From Micavibrio sp. (GTDB taxonomy: Bacteria > Pseudomonadota > Alphaproteobacteria > Micavibrionales > Micavibrionaceae), in assembly GCA_026989265.1 (NCBI GenBank), contig JALSJP010000033.1, positions 56,142-120,141 of the forward strand: a DNA stretch of 64,000 nt. Reading direction: 5' to 3'. A model generated the notes under the pieces. The model saw nothing but the letters and a program-made list of their open reading frames with translations. It had not been told where the DNA came from and searched no databases. A program made the position numbers and the translations under genes. Within the stretch, counting starts at the first letter, position 1, and every line of letters starts with the position of its first letter. This document shows, piece by piece, positions 29,467 through 39,353 of the stretch.

Positions 29467-29973
29467 CTAGAATGGGATTTCATCATCCATTGCATCAACA
29501 GGAGCGGCTTGAGATTGTTGTTGCTGTTGAGCTGGTGCGCCGTTGCCATAATTACTGTTTGCGCCATCATTAAATGACTGACCTCCGCCATAGCCGCCTC
29601 CTGCCCCTGCTCCAGAGTTACGCGAATCAAGCATGGTTAGCTCACTGCGGAACGGACGAAGTACAATCTCAGTCGTGTATTTTTTTTGACCATCTTGCTC
29701 CCAAGACCTCGTTTCCACTTGACCTTCAATATAAATTTTAGCACCTTTTTTCAGGTAGTTTTCACAAACAGTTACAAGACCTTTGTTGAACACAACAACG
29801 CGATGCCATTCTGTTTTTTCACGGCGCTCACCCGTTGCCTTATCTTTCCAGCTTTCCGACGTTGCCACAGACAAATTCACAACCTTATCACCAGATTGCA
29901 TTGTGCGAACATCAGGATCAGCCCCAAGATTGCCAATCAAAATTACCTTATTTACACTACCAGCCACGCTCAT
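29467..29973 (-). CDS. ssb: Single-stranded DNA-binding protein
   Basis: A 168-residue SSB: OB-fold in the first ~110 residues ([50 protein letters not shown]), a Gly/Asn/Gln-rich flexible linker, and the acidic tail MDDEIPF that recruits replication and repair proteins. It heads the leftward ssb-DUF2059-gyrA-coaD run. The 3' end lies 26 nt before the DUF2059 start. Confidence 0.97.
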   Translation of the reverse strand: MSVAGSVNKVILIGNLGADPDVRTMQSGDKVVNLSVATSESWKDKATGERREKTEWHRVVVFNKGLVTVCENYLKKGAKIYIEGQVETRSWEQDGQKKYTTEIVLRPFRSELTMLDSRNSGAGAGGGYGGGQSFNDGANSNYGNGAPAQQQQQSQAAPVDAMDDEIPF

Positions 29974-30120
29974 ACTCCATTTTTAAATTCTTAATAGGGA
30001 ATCGTAGTATAGACTGCTAGTTATAGATACTAAAGCCCTTATTGCATTAATTAATAATATTTTTCTTTTCAAGAAGAGTAATTATGTCTATAGTTATGGG
30101 TAAAATATTAGGTGATTACT

Positions 30121-30915
30121 GTGGAAAAAAATAATATATCAAACACATTTTCAGAAGCTTTAACTTCTGAACAAATTATCTGGCAAGCTGAGTGCCTGAT
30201 AGGAGATGCTAAGCGTGCAGACATAACCGACCAAATAAAGGAAATTATGACAGCTCGCTTAATAGGTGTACTTGAAAATGTTAGGCAAAACCCGTGCGCC
30301 ACCACATTATCATCATGTAAAATTGCCTTAGATATAGCAACAGACCAGCTACAAGCTGAAGCCAACGCAACAATAGATGACTTAACTGGGTTGCTAAACA
30401 GGGCGGGGATTGAGAAATTCTCAAAAGCACAATTTGCCGAGGCAAAAAGACATACCAAAGAAATTGGTATATATTTCCTTGATTTGGACAAATTCAAGCC
30501 GATAAATGATGAGCTTGGTCACGAAAGCGGAGATGATGCATTAAAGCTTTGCTCAAAAATGATAAAAGAAAATGTAAGGCGAGGAGATGTTATATCACGT
30601 TATGGCGGTGATGAATTCGTGATTATCATGCTAAATGAAGAAAATCACGACTGGACAATTGAGTATAATAAGCTGACAGGATTATTTGACGGTCAAATTG
30701 TCCATAAATCAGATGAAGGCGCAGAATACCCTATCGGCGCATCAATTGGTTTTGTTATTGCAGGAAGTGAAGAGATACCAGCAAAAGCCATTACACGCGC
30801 GGACGTGGAAATGTACAAAGTCAAAAAAGGCTTACCAGATGCTAATAAAGATTTAGGGCTAGAAGAAGCCCCACTTACCGTACAAATCCCACTAAATCTT
30901 CCCCAAATAGACTAA
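30121..30915 (+). CDS. Diguanylate cyclase (GGDEF domain)
   Basis: A 264-residue soluble protein. The first ~85 residues are a helical N-terminal region of unknown fold, possibly a sensor or dimerisation part. [10 protein letters not shown] begins the GGDEF domain, [16 protein letters not shown] follows, and RYGGDEF is intact at about 160-166, with RRGD five residues before it, a plausible c-di-GMP inhibitory RxxD site. It should make c-di-GMP from GTP. GTG 30121 is chosen (AGGTGA 6 nt upstream); GTG 30112 is an alternative. It has no EAL domain and no membrane segment. It stands 42 nt before uvrA. Confidence 0.9.
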   Translation: MEKNNISNTFSEALTSEQIIWQAECLIGDAKRADITDQIKEIMTARLIGVLENVRQNPCATTLSSCKIALDIATDQLQAEANATIDDLTGLLNRAGIEKFSKAQFAEAKRHTKEIGIYFLDLDKFKPINDELGHESGDDALKLCSKMIKENVRRGDVISRYGGDEFVIIMLNEENHDWTIEYNKLTGLFDGQIVHKSDEGAEYPIGASIGFVIAGSEEIPAKAITRADVEMYKVKKGLPDANKDLGLEEAPLTVQIPLNLPQID

Positions 30916-30957
30916 AGACCCCTTGCTCCAACATGACTTTTACGCCATAAACCACCT

Positions 30958-33804
30958 ATGCTTGATAAAATATCAGTGCGCGGGGCGCGTGAACATAATT
31001 TAAAAAATATCGACATAGATATTCCACGGGATAAGCTTGTGGTGATTACGGGGCTTTCAGGCTCTGGCAAATCATCGCTTGCCTTTGATACTATATATGC
31101 GGAAGGGCAGCGCCGCTATGTTGAGAGCCTATCCGCCTACGCTCGTCAATTCCTGTCAATGATGCAAAAGCCAGATGTGGACAGCATAGAAGGGCTATCG
31201 CCCGCCATATCTATTGAGCAAAAAACCACTAGCAAAAACCCGCGCTCTACCGTTGGGACAGTTACCGAAATTTACGATTATATGCGCTTGCTTTGGGCGC
31301 GGGTGGGCGTGCCATACTCCCCTGCCACGGGCAAGCCTATCACTAGCCAATCTGTAAGTGAGATAGTCGATCAAATCCTCGATATGAAGGATGGAACAAA
31401 GCTTTATATCCTTAGCCCCATAGTTCGAGGGCGTAAGGGCGAATACAGAAAAGAAATCAAAGAGTTACGCGCCAAAGGTTATGCGCGAATTAAGATTGAC
31501 GGCACGTTATATGAAATTGACGAAGTGCCAGAGCTTAATAAAAAGCTTAAACATGATATTGAGGTGGTAATAGACAGGCTTTCGATACGAAGCGATGCAA
31601 AAGAATCTTTGCAAAAACGCCTTGCCGATTCCGTTCAAACCGCCCTTGAATTAGCTGATGGGCTTATCATTGTTGAGGATGCAAAAAGCGGCGTGCAAAC
31701 TTTATTTTCGGAGAAATTCGCCTGCCCTGTTTCAGGCTTTACCATTGCCGAGATTGAGCCTCGCTTATTCTCGTTTAACTCGCCGCATGGGGCATGCCCT
31801 AATTGCGATGGCTTAGGCAAAAGAAATGATTTTGATGAAGCTTTGGTAGTCCCCAACCCTGATAAATCCATAGAACAAGGATGCGTTGCCGCTTGGTCAA
31901 TGAACTTCGCACCTTTTTATATGCAAGCTTTGCGCGCAGTAGCGGCTCATTATGGTTTTGACCCTCATACACCGTGGAAAGACATGGAAACAGCGCATAA
32001 GCAGATAATATTATATGGTTCAGGAAAGGTCAAAATTCCGACCATCTATGAGAGTAAGAACCAAAGCTCGTGGAAGAGCAACAAGCCATTTGAAGGGGTC
32101 ATAAATAATTTAAAGCGGCGCATGATCGAGACAGATAGCAACTCTATGCGCGAGAAATTATCCGAATATATGATAGCTGCGCCATGTGATGCTTGTAACG
32201 GCGCGCGCCTAAAACCCGAGAGCTTGGCGGTTAAAATTGACGGCAAGCATATATCAGAAATTGGTGAGCTTGGCATTGACGAAGCCCATATTTGGTTTGG
32301 CTCACTGCATGATAAACTAGGCAACCAGCAACAGCAAATAGCAGAAAAGATCTTAAAAGAAATTGATGACCGCCTTAGCTTTTTAATGAATGTAGGGCTT
32401 GATTACTTAACTCTCTCAAGAGCCTCAGGAACGCTTTCGGGCGGCGAATCGCAACGCATCAGATTGGCATCGCAAATAGGCTCTGGTCTAACGGGAGTTT
32501 TATATGTTTTGGATGAGCCATCAATAGGCTTGCACCAAAGGGATAACAACAGGTTGCTAAGCACTCTTAAGAGGCTACGTGATATTGGAAATACTGTAAT
32601 AGTAGTAGAACATGACGAGGATGCGATAAGATCAGCCGATCACCTTATTGATATTGGAATTGGCGCAGGGATTCACGGCGGCAGCATAATTGCCGAAGGA
32701 ACGCCCGAAGAAGTATTTCAGTGCAAGGAAAGCATTACCGCTCAATATATGCGCGGAGAAAAGGAAATTCCTATACCTAAAAAACGCCGCAAAGCCAAAG
32801 GCGGCAAACATATAAAAATAATAGGGGCGAGCGGTAATAACTTGCAAAATATTACGGCAAAATTCCCACTTGGCACTTTTACTTGCGTTACTGGCGTTTC
32901 TGGCTCTGGAAAGTCAACTCTGACCATTGATACGCTTTATAAGGCGGCGAGTAAAATCCTCATGAAATCAAAAGAATTCCCCCTGCCCTATAAGGAAATC
33001 AAGGGCTTTGAGCATGTCGATAAAGTCATAGATATTAACCAAGCCCCAATTGGGCGCACTCCGCGCTCTAATCCTGCGACATATACGGGGGCATTTTCGC
33101 ATATCCGTGAGTGGTTTGCAGGCTTGCCCGAATCTAAAATGCGCGGATATAAAGCGGGTCGGTTTAGCTTTAACGTCAAGGGCGGGCGGTGCGAGAGCTG
33201 CTCTGGTGACGGGGTTATCAAAATCGAGATGCATTTCTTGCCTGATGTCTATGTAGAGTGCGAAGCTTGCAAGGGCAAGCGTTACAACCGCGAGACGCTA
33301 GAAGTTAAATATAAGGGCAAATCTATTGCAGATATTTTGGATATGACCGTCGAAGATGCTTGCGAGTTTTTCGATGCTATCCCCGCTATTCAAGGGAAAA
33401 TGAACACGCTAAAGCAAGTTGGGCTTACCTATATCAAGGTGGGGCAGCAAGCAACCACGCTTTCGGGCGGTGAAGCGCAGCGCGTAAAGCTTGCCAAAGA
33501 GCTAGCCAAACGCTCGACTGGCAAGACGCTATATATTTTGGATGAGCCAACAACAGGCTTGCATTTCGAAGATGTACGTAAATTGCTGGAAGTCCTGCAT
33601 TCCCTTGTCGATCAGGGAAATACTATAATTGTGATTGAGCATAATTTAGATGTTATCAAAACCGCCGATCATATCATTGATATTGGACTTGAAGGCGGGC
33701 ATAAAGGCGGTAATATAATTGCCACTGGCACTCCCGAGGAAATCTGTGCGGTTAGTGAAAGCTATACTGGGCAATTTTTGAAGTGCGTTTTGAGCAAATC
33801 ATAA
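30958..33804 (+). CDS. uvrA: Excinuclease ABC subunit A
   Basis: A 948-residue damage-recognition ATPase of nucleotide excision repair. Two ABC modules are present: [10 protein letters not shown] (about 33) and [10 protein letters not shown] (about 648), signatures TLSGGESQR and TLSGGEAQR, and zinc-binding cysteine pairs [10 protein letters not shown] (about 280) and CESCSGDG...CEACKGKRY (about 745-775). Length fits. mfd, which recruits UvrA, is in the same window at 3.3-6.7 kb but not in the same operon. Confidence 0.98.
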   Translation: MLDKISVRGAREHNLKNIDIDIPRDKLVVITGLSGSGKSSLAFDTIYAEGQRRYVESLSAYARQFLSMMQKPDVDSIEGLSPAISIEQKTTSKNPRSTVGTVTEIYDYMRLLWARVGVPYSPATGKPITSQSVSEIVDQILDMKDGTKLYILSPIVRGRKGEYRKEIKELRAKGYARIKIDGTLYEIDEVPELNKKLKHDIEVVIDRLSIRSDAKESLQKRLADSVQTALELADGLIIVEDAKSGVQTLFSEKFACPVSGFTIAEIEPRLFSFNSPHGACPNCDGLGKRNDFDEALVVPNPDKSIEQGCVAAWSMNFAPFYMQALRAVAAHYGFDPHTPWKDMETAHKQIILYGSGKVKIPTIYESKNQSSWKSNKPFEGVINNLKRRMIETDSNSMREKLSEYMIAAPCDACNGARLKPESLAVKIDGKHISEIGELGIDEAHIWFGSLHDKLGNQQQQIAEKILKEIDDRLSFLMNVGLDYLTLSRASGTLSGGESQRIRLASQIGSGLTGVLYVLDEPSIGLHQRDNNRLLSTLKRLRDIGNTVIVVEHDEDAIRSADHLIDIGIGAGIHGGSIIAEGTPEEVFQCKESITAQYMRGEKEIPIPKKRRKAKGGKHIKIIGASGNNLQNITAKFPLGTFTCVTGVSGSGKSTLTIDTLYKAASKILMKSKEFPLPYKEIKGFEHVDKVIDINQAPIGRTPRSNPATYTGAFSHIREWFAGLPESKMRGYKAGRFSFNVKGGRCESCSGDGVIKIEMHFLPDVYVECEACKGKRYNRETLEVKYKGKSIADILDMTVEDACEFFDAIPAIQGKMNTLKQVGLTYIKVGQQATTLSGGEAQRVKLAKELAKRSTGKTLYILDEPTTGLHFEDVRKLLEVLHSLVDQGNTIIVIEHNLDVIKTADHIIDIGLEGGHKGGNIIATGTPEEICAVSESYTGQFLKCVLSKS

Positions 33805-33890
33805 AAAACTTGCCTTTCGTAAAATGAATATGGTAACATTACGGTAATCAATAAAAATAATAAATTTTAGGATTGAAAAAGGAATAGGTT

Positions 33891-34151
33891 ATGGAAGCAG
33901 TAAACAATGCGGTTGATGGTGCTACCAATGCAGGAAAAAGTGTGGTTGGAACAGCATGGAAGGCAACAAAAATAGCAGGATTCGCGTACGGTGCTCTTAC
34001 ATTATATGGAGCTTTCGCCACTGGCGGGACAACAGCATTTGCAGGGCTTGCAAGCAATAGTATTTTAGGTCTAAACGAAGCCACAGCCGACCTAACCGCC
34101 GCTTTAGAGTGGGGGACGGAAAGCATTAACGGATTAGTAGCTGAGCCATAA
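33891..34151 (+). CDS. Small Gly/Ala/Thr-rich hydrophobic protein
   Basis: An 86-residue protein with two amphipathic or membrane-seeking segments (about 16-46, GKSVVGTAWKATKIAGFAYGALTLYGAF, and 47-66). ATG 33891 follows AAGGAATAGG, a good SD about 8 nt away. It resembles small membrane-active peptides in composition but has no leader or immunity gene beside it. It is followed by an intrinsic terminator at 34184. Function unknown. Confidence 0.6.
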   Translation: MEAVNNAVDGATNAGKSVVGTAWKATKIAGFAYGALTLYGAFATGGTTAFAGLASNSILGLNEATADLTAALEWGTESINGLVAEP

Positions 34152-34183
34152 TAAAAACTTGACCATTAACTTCACAAACAAAT

Positions 34184-34216
34184 AACGGCTCTTAATTTGG
34201 GAGTCGTTTTATTTTG
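34184..34216 (+). terminator. Intrinsic terminator after the small Gly/Ala-rich gene
   Basis: AACGGCTC (34184-34191) pairs with GAGTCGTT (34201-34208; one G-T pair), followed by TTTATTTT. It lies 33 nt after the stop. Confidence 0.75.
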
Positions 34217-34283
34217 CACCACCATAAAAACAATGTGAAACATACCCCTTTCAAAGCAGCTTAACAATTGCCATTATAGGGGA

Positions 34284-34649
34284 ATGACACAAAAACTTAC
34301 CGATAAAATAACCGCAGAATTCAAAAGAAACCTAAAAGATATCTTAGAGCAGCGCAAAGGGATGACTAATCCTAAGCGATTATCCATAGAAGCGGGGCTG
34401 GGCGAGACTGCCGTTCGCGATATATTGCAAAATAAATCAGCTAGCCCAAAACTTGACACAGTGCAAAAAATTGCCAAGGCTTTGAATATTCCGCTTTATC
34501 GCCTTATGCCTTCGCTAATCGATCAATCATATGAAGAGCTAGAAACTTTGCGCGAGGAAAACCGCCTTCTTAAAGAAGCATCAGATCAAAGCTTTGCCAG
34601 TATGGATGATCTGCGCAAAGCCGCTAAAGAGCGCTCAAAAAGAAAATAA
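34284..34649 (+). CDS. XRE-family helix-turn-helix regulator with coiled-coil tail
   Basis: A 121-residue protein: an HTH_3 domain at about 28-75 (KRLSIEAGLGETAVRDILQNKSASPKLDTVQKIAKALNIPLYRLMP) followed by a short coiled coil (YEELETLREENRLLKEA) and a basic end. Such proteins are compact transcription regulators or phage-repressor-like. It is not accompanied by a peptidase or toxin. Start ATG 34284 after TAGGGG. Confidence 0.82.
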   Translation: MTQKLTDKITAEFKRNLKDILEQRKGMTNPKRLSIEAGLGETAVRDILQNKSASPKLDTVQKIAKALNIPLYRLMPSLIDQSYEELETLREENRLLKEASDQSFASMDDLRKAAKERSKRK

Positions 34650-34874
34650 ATATACGTTTGTATGTATGTGAAAATTCCCATTGACAGGCTTGCTCAAAAT
34701 ATGTGATAAATCACCTAGCAATCTTATCTACATGGGCGCCCTCTTCCCCCGACACACACAACGGATAGGGGCGTCCACCCTCTATCGTGAAACAGCAATG
34801 AAAAATAACGAAAATGGTGCACTGCCTTGCAGCACTCTCACTTTTTTAAGCTCGCTTTGCTTGCTAACAAAAGA

Positions 34875-34959
34875 TGGTGCCCCCAGCCGGACTTGAACCG
34901 GCACTCCCGAAGGAACCGGATTTTGAATCCGGCGCGTCTACCAATTCCACCACAGGGGC
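34875..34959 (-). tRNA. tRNA-Leu (anticodon CAA)
   Basis: From 34959 leftwards the gene has the acceptor GCCCCTG, D arm, anticodon loop TTCAAAA, a long variable arm (about 15 nt) typical of class II tRNAs, T arm GGTTCAAGTCC, acceptor ending in GGGGGC, discriminator A and encoded CCA. The CAA anticodon reads UUG. Confidence 0.95.
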
Positions 34960-35059
34960 AATGGATGTGACTCTATAATCCGCGATAATAGCTAAAAAAT
35001 TCAAATCTTCAACTGAAAAATAAGCGAACCTTAATAAATATTGCTTTTTTTCATAACAC

Positions 35060-35332
35060 TTGCGTTCGGGCAAACGATACATAACAAATGATGAGCTTAT
35101 CCCTGTTATATTGGGTGAGCATAAAGACACAAGGGAATCCATATCAAGGCGGCTACATGGAGCGGGGTGCAGTTGCGGTGGAACTAGCTATAAATCAATA
35201 ATGGGTCATGATTTTACAGTTGAAGAGGGAGCAATTCTTAATGAACCCGAAAGCAATGAGTTTCATGATATAAGATCAAAGCTACGCCTCGACCTTGGAT
35301 ATAGTCTGCCACCATCATATGATAATGATTAG
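35060..35332 (+). CDS. Doubtful small open frame
   Basis: A 90-residue frame starting at TTG 35060, with no clear SD. It contains RLHGAGCSCGG and an acidic C-terminal half (TVEEGAILNEPESNEFHDIRSKL). No family is recognised. It does not overlap other genes, but the start is weak and the call is tentative. Confidence 0.35.
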   Translation: MRSGKRYITNDELIPVILGEHKDTRESISRRLHGAGCSCGGTSYKSIMGHDFTVEEGAILNEPESNEFHDIRSKLRLDLGYSLPPSYDND

Positions 35333-35379
35333 TGATATTTACTCTCGTAAAGATGTCTGATATTTGCTATTAAATCCCA

Positions 35380-35997
35380 ATGGATAGCATATCAGATATA
35401 TTCAAGAAAATTGACGCATCTATGAGTGGCGATAACGTAAGCATCGCTGATCTCCTTGACTTGGTGCATGAGCGCGGATTTGGCATGATATTGCTTATAC
35501 TTGCCGTGCCTATGGCTCTTCCCCTGCCCGTTCCACCCGGTATAAACATACTGCTTGCATCGCCTCTTATATTACTAACCGCGCAGCAAGCAATGGGACG
35601 GCGCACTATATGGCTTCCGAAATGGATGCTCAAAAAAACCATAAAGCGCAGTAAAATGAGCGCAATTATAACAGCCTTATTGCCATGGTCTGCAAGAATA
35701 GAGCGTTTTATAAAGCCACGCCTTGAATTTGTAACGCTTGGAATATTCTCTCACCTGATCGGAGTGTTAGGGCTTATAATGGCACTGGCCATATGCGTCC
35801 CCCTGCCCCTTACCAATACAGTGCCAAGCCTTGGCATTGCGCTTATGGCTGTTGGCGTTATAATGCGTGATGGGCTTGCTGTGATATCGGGCGCAGTTAT
35901 AGGAATATTATGGGTTTTTATGCTTGCTATGGCTTTGATATTCCTAGGCACAGAAGGCATCACAATAGTAAAAGAAGCAATAAAGGGGTATTTATAA
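35380..35997 (+). CDS. ExoD-family inner membrane protein
   Basis: A 205-residue membrane protein. The N-terminal DLLDLVHERGFGMILLILAVPMALPLPVPPGINILLASPLILLTAQQ and a repeat of that proline pattern (ICVPLPLTNTVPSLGIALMAVGVI) are those of ExoD-like proteins, named for an exopolysaccharide locus in Sinorhizobium. Function is not well defined. Four or five transmembrane helices are visible. The stop overlaps the dsbB ATG (TAATG), so they are coupled. Confidence 0.85.
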   Translation: MDSISDIFKKIDASMSGDNVSIADLLDLVHERGFGMILLILAVPMALPLPVPPGINILLASPLILLTAQQAMGRRTIWLPKWMLKKTIKRSKMSAIITALLPWSARIERFIKPRLEFVTLGIFSHLIGVLGLIMALAICVPLPLTNTVPSLGIALMAVGVIMRDGLAVISGAVIGILWVFMLAMALIFLGTEGITIVKEAIKGYL

Positions 35998-36512
35998 TGA
36001 TCTTTACAATGATAAAAACAATATTATCAAATCCATTAACGTCATTTGCTATAGTCACTTTAATGTCAATTATCGCGCTTGCCGCCGCATTTATTGGGGA
36101 GCATGTATTTGATTTGCAACCTTGTAATCTATGTATATATCAACGCTATCCATTTGCTATAGGGGTTATATTTGGATTATTAGGCATATCACTACGAAAT
36201 AACATCCAAATAAGTCGCATAATTTTAGGGTTACTAGGGCTAAACTTCCTTATAAACAGCTTTATTGCCTTTTACCACACGGGCGTAGAGCAAGCATGGT
36301 GGAAATCAGCATTTGAAGGCTGTAAGGTTATTTTAATTAATAGCGATAAATCACTGCTTGATAGCATAATGGGAACGCCGCTTACCTCATGCACAGATGT
36401 ACAGTGGGTTGACCCTATAATCGGTCTATCCATGGCGAATTACAATATAGCATTTTGCTTTGGATTATTTGTATTTTGCATTATATCCTCAGTTTTCATC
36501 AGGAAAACCTAG
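35997..36512 (+). CDS. dsbB: Disulfide bond formation protein B
   Basis: A 171-residue inner-membrane quinone reductase that reoxidises DsbA. Four transmembrane segments are predicted. The first redox pair is CNLC at 43-46 (LQPCNLCIYQRYP); the second pair is Cys in FEGCKVI and TSCTDV in the second periplasmic loop. The start overlaps the ExoD stop by one base. A longer frame from 35910 is out of phase with ExoD and unnecessary. Confidence 0.9.
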   Translation: MIFTMIKTILSNPLTSFAIVTLMSIIALAAAFIGEHVFDLQPCNLCIYQRYPFAIGVIFGLLGISLRNNIQISRIILGLLGLNFLINSFIAFYHTGVEQAWWKSAFEGCKVILINSDKSLLDSIMGTPLTSCTDVQWVDPIIGLSMANYNIAFCFGLFVFCIISSVFIRKT

Positions 36513-36526
36513 AAACTGGACTAGAT

Positions 36527-36577
36527 CGGACTAAGTAGTTTTGTTTTACATCAATGGATTACAGTGTTGTTAGTCCG
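36527..36577. repeat. Inverted repeat in the dsbB-esterase gap
   Basis: CGGACTAA (36527-36534) matches TTAGTCCG (36570-36577) perfectly over a 35-nt spacer. It is followed by AAAAAGCT (36584-36591) paired with AGCTTTTT (36616-36623). The spacing is too long for a simple terminator of dsbB; it may act as a bidirectional stop between two convergent genes. Confidence 0.4.
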
Positions 36578-36681
36578 CTTTTCAAAAAGCTGTGAAAAAC
36601 GTTTTTTATAAAGTGAGCTTTTTGGCGTATGTATGGCGTTTATCTAGACATTATACAGCAAGATAAGAACTTATTCAAGCT

Positions 36682-37344
36682 CTAGGATTGTGCCAAAACA
36701 CGTTTCAAAAACTCGCCGCCACTATCAATTCCTGCTTGATCTATGGAATGAGTTAGACCGCGCGTTGTATGCCCGCTAAACTCATAGCCATTTGATATAA
36801 GTATGTTTTTTGCCATATCCCAAGCTTGCACGGGGACAACGTCATCAGCCTGCCCATGGATTAAGTGGATAGGAATTTTGTGTAAATCAGCCAAATCTTT
36901 TCCATCAGACAATAAAGCGCCCGAATAACCAAGGACTCCCGCTATTTTAGATTTTAATCGCGGCGCAGCATAAAGACTGGTCATAGTCCCTTGTGAAAAA
37001 CCAAGCAATGATAGTTTATTTGCAGGCAAGTTATAAAGCTCTAGCTGGCTTTCTATAAATTCTTCTACCAATGGGAATACGGTTTTTACGCCTTTAAGCA
37101 TTGCGCTAGGCTCACGATTAGCCAAGGAAAACCACTGATAAGCATCGGGGTATCCTGCAGGAACCATGTCACAAGCAAACGGCGCATCGGGGGAGATAAA
37201 CACCGCCTCAGGCACATATTTAGCCAATATAGGGGCGAGAGAGATTAAATCCCGACCATTAGAGCCAACGCCGTGCAGCATGATAATCATTTGCTTTGGC
37301 GGGACGTTAGCTGGTTTATGCTCATAAAAATTTGAAATACTCAT
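36682..37344 (-). CDS. Carboxylesterase/phospholipase-family alpha/beta hydrolase
   Basis: A 220-residue cytosolic esterase (PF02230-like). The nucleophile elbow is LLGFSQGTM (Ser about 118), the acid is Asp in HGQADDVVPVQ and the base His in GLTHSIDQAG. The N-terminal MIIMLHGVGSNGRDLI is the oxyanion-hole signature. Substrate is unknown: family members act on short acyl esters, lysophospholipids or acylated proteins. It stands alone, divergent from the HTH gene. Confidence 0.88.
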   Translation of the reverse strand: MSISNFYEHKPANVPPKQMIIMLHGVGSNGRDLISLAPILAKYVPEAVFISPDAPFACDMVPAGYPDAYQWFSLANREPSAMLKGVKTVFPLVEEFIESQLELYNLPANKLSLLGFSQGTMTSLYAAPRLKSKIAGVLGYSGALLSDGKDLADLHKIPIHLIHGQADDVVPVQAWDMAKNILISNGYEFSGHTTRGLTHSIDQAGIDSGGEFLKRVLAQS

Positions 37345-37404
37345 GGACAGTCCTTATATTTTGATACAATGTAGCATAGTTAATGTTAAAGGGAAAACTA
37401 TCAA

Positions 37405-37719
37405 ATGAAATATGATTTGTTGCACATTCAGGGAAAACCTTACGTTCTTGTGCCTTTGCATGATTACCGCGAGATGAGCAGTTCTGATTCCGATAGTGAT
37501 TTGCCTGATGGCATATTGGATCAAATATCAGCAGGGGAGCAAAGCCCGATTAAAATTATCCGCAAATACCGCGAAATGACGCAAGCAGAGTTGGCGGAAA
37601 ACTCTGGCATATCCCGCCCTTATCTTACTGAAATTGAAACTGGCAAGAAGGATGGCTCTATCCGCGCGCTAAAAGCTTTGGCGCAGGCTTTAGAGGTTAG
37701 TGTTGGTGATTTGACATAG
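37405..37719 (+). CDS. Antitoxin-like HTH protein (XRE)
   Basis: A 104-residue protein. The N-terminal GKPYVLVPLHDYREM looks like the start of an antitoxin dimerisation segment; the HTH follows (MTQAELAENSGISRPYLTEIETGKKDGSIRALKALAQALEVSVGDL). This plan is common in chromosomal antitoxins and stand-alone regulators. The next gene, 44 nt away on the same strand, encodes a GNAT acetyltransferase. Confidence 0.82.
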   Translation: MKYDLLHIQGKPYVLVPLHDYREMSSSDSDSDLPDGILDQISAGEQSPIKIIRKYREMTQAELAENSGISRPYLTEIETGKKDGSIRALKALAQALEVSVGDLT

Positions 37720-37763
37720 CGTCACAAGTTACTGTATAGTCAAAAAATTAAGGAGAAAATTCT

Positions 37764-38204
37764 ATGGCTATAGTAAAAGCAAATATATCCCATATGGATC
37801 AAATAGATGAATTATTAGATGTATGGGAGAATGAAGCTGGTGACGATTCTATAAGTTATCGGAGCATGGAGACATATATAAATGGTGAAACAGTTTACCT
37901 TCATATTCCCGAAGATGAGGATATTATTTCAGGCATAATGGTTGTATCAGATAGCTATAAGTATATGGACTTAAGTTATCTCTATGTCCACCCTGACTAT
38001 CGAGGTGATGGGGTGGGAAGTGAGTTGTTGGAAAGTCTTACTGAGTTATTGGATCATAAGTGCATGAATGCATTTCTTAAAGTTGCTGATAATAATGAAG
38101 CTCAATTTTTATATGAACGCTTTGGGTTTATACAATCAAAAACATTAAAAGAAGAGGGTTTTATTGACATGGAGAGATGTTATCGAGAAGAATTAACATG
38201 TTAA
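37764..38204 (+). CDS. GNAT-family N-acetyltransferase
   Basis: A 146-residue protein with the GNAT fold; motif A is YVHPDYRGDGVGSELLESL near 71-89. AAGGAG lies 9 nt before the ATG. Substrate cannot be told. It overlaps the 3' end of the PLP lyase gene by 12 nt on the other strand. The preceding HTH gene could regulate it, or the pair could be a toxin-antitoxin unit. Confidence 0.82.
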   Translation: MAIVKANISHMDQIDELLDVWENEAGDDSISYRSMETYINGETVYLHIPEDEDIISGIMVVSDSYKYMDLSYLYVHPDYRGDGVGSELLESLTELLDHKCMNAFLKVADNNEAQFLYERFGFIQSKTLKEEGFIDMERCYREELTC

Positions 38205-39353
38205 ATCCCCAATAGATTGCTCAAGGTCGGCGATTAGGTCTTTGGTATTTTCATTACCAATTTGGAATCTTATAAATACGCCGTCTTTATCCCAATTATC
38301 GCGGTATTCTTTCATATCTTGTGGCTGGACAAGGCTTTCATATCCGCCCCAAGAACTGCCCACGGGGAAAAGCTCTAGCGCATCAACAAAGCGCGCAATA
38401 TCATCCATAGAATATTTAGGGTTGAATAACACGCTAAATATGCCGTTTGCGCCGCTAAAATCACGCTTCCATATATCATGCCCTCGGCTGGTTTCAAGCA
38501 CGGGGGAATATAACTCTTGAACCTCAGGGCGGGTTTTAAACCATTCCAATATCGGGAGCATATTCCTGCCCGCATGTTCAAGGCGCATTTCAAGCGTTCT
38601 AAGACCGCGCATAGCTAAATATAAATCCTCTGCCGCTGCGCAAACGCCCAAATTAACGGCGCAAGATTTAAGAATTTTATAGTTAGTCGCATTATCCGCA
38701 ACAACAAAACCCAAATTCACATCTGAATGCCCGCCTATATATTTCGCCGCTGATTGCACAGATATATTAATTCCATGCTCTAACGGTCTAAATAAAACTC
38801 CTGCAGAATAGGTATTATCCATGATAGTTATAACGCCGCATTCCTTTGCAACTTTTACAATTGCAGGAACGTCTTGCACCTCGAAAGTGGCGGAACTTGG
38901 ACTTTCCAAATAAATGAGGGCGGTATTACCGCGGATAAGGTTTTTAATATCTGCGCCAATCATTGGGTCGTAAAATTCTACTTCCACGCCAAAATCACGG
39001 AGCTGTTTATTTGCAAAAAACCGCGTCGGAGGATAGCAGCTATCGACTATCAAAACATGATCTCCCGCCTTTAAAAATGCAAAAAATGTTGTTGATATCG
39101 CACAAAAACCACTTGGCGCAGTAATCGCATTATATCCGCCCTCAAGTTCACTAACAGCCTCTTCAAAAGCATGGCTTAGCGGGTTGCCTATGCGTCCATA
39201 GCGAAACTTGGTGTTAGGGTCAAAATACGCCGCCATATCTTTATATAAAATCGTAGAAGTGCGGCAAATCGGCGGATTAACAACGCCAAAATAATCATCG
39301 GGATTGCGCCCCGCATGCATTAATTTTGTTTCTCTATGATAGTCTTTTTTCAT
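38193..39353 (-). CDS. metC: Cystathionine beta-lyase-type PLP enzyme
   Basis: A 386-residue fold type I PLP enzyme of the Cys/Met metabolism family: MHAGRNP, RYGRIGNPLSHAFEEAVSELEGG and the PLP lysine in SVQSAAKYIGGHSDVNLG (Lys204). It fits cystathionine beta-lyase (cystathionine to homocysteine), the alphaproteobacterial MetC type; cystathionine gamma-synthase or methionine gamma-lyase activity is possible because the family is promiscuous. Its ATG overlaps the upstream nitrilase stop by 4 nt. Confidence 0.82.
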   Translation of the reverse strand: MKKDYHRETKLMHAGRNPDDYFGVVNPPICRTSTILYKDMAAYFDPNTKFRYGRIGNPLSHAFEEAVSELEGGYNAITAPSGFCAISTTFFAFLKAGDHVLIVDSCYPPTRFFANKQLRDFGVEVEFYDPMIGADIKNLIRGNTALIYLESPSSATFEVQDVPAIVKVAKECGVITIMDNTYSAGVLFRPLEHGINISVQSAAKYIGGHSDVNLGFVVADNATNYKILKSCAVNLGVCAAAEDLYLAMRGLRTLEMRLEHAGRNMLPILEWFKTRPEVQELYSPVLETSRGHDIWKRDFSGANGIFSVLFNPKYSMDDIARFVDALELFPVGSSWGGYESLVQPQDMKEYRDNWDKDGVFIRFQIGNENTKDLIADLEQSIGDLTC

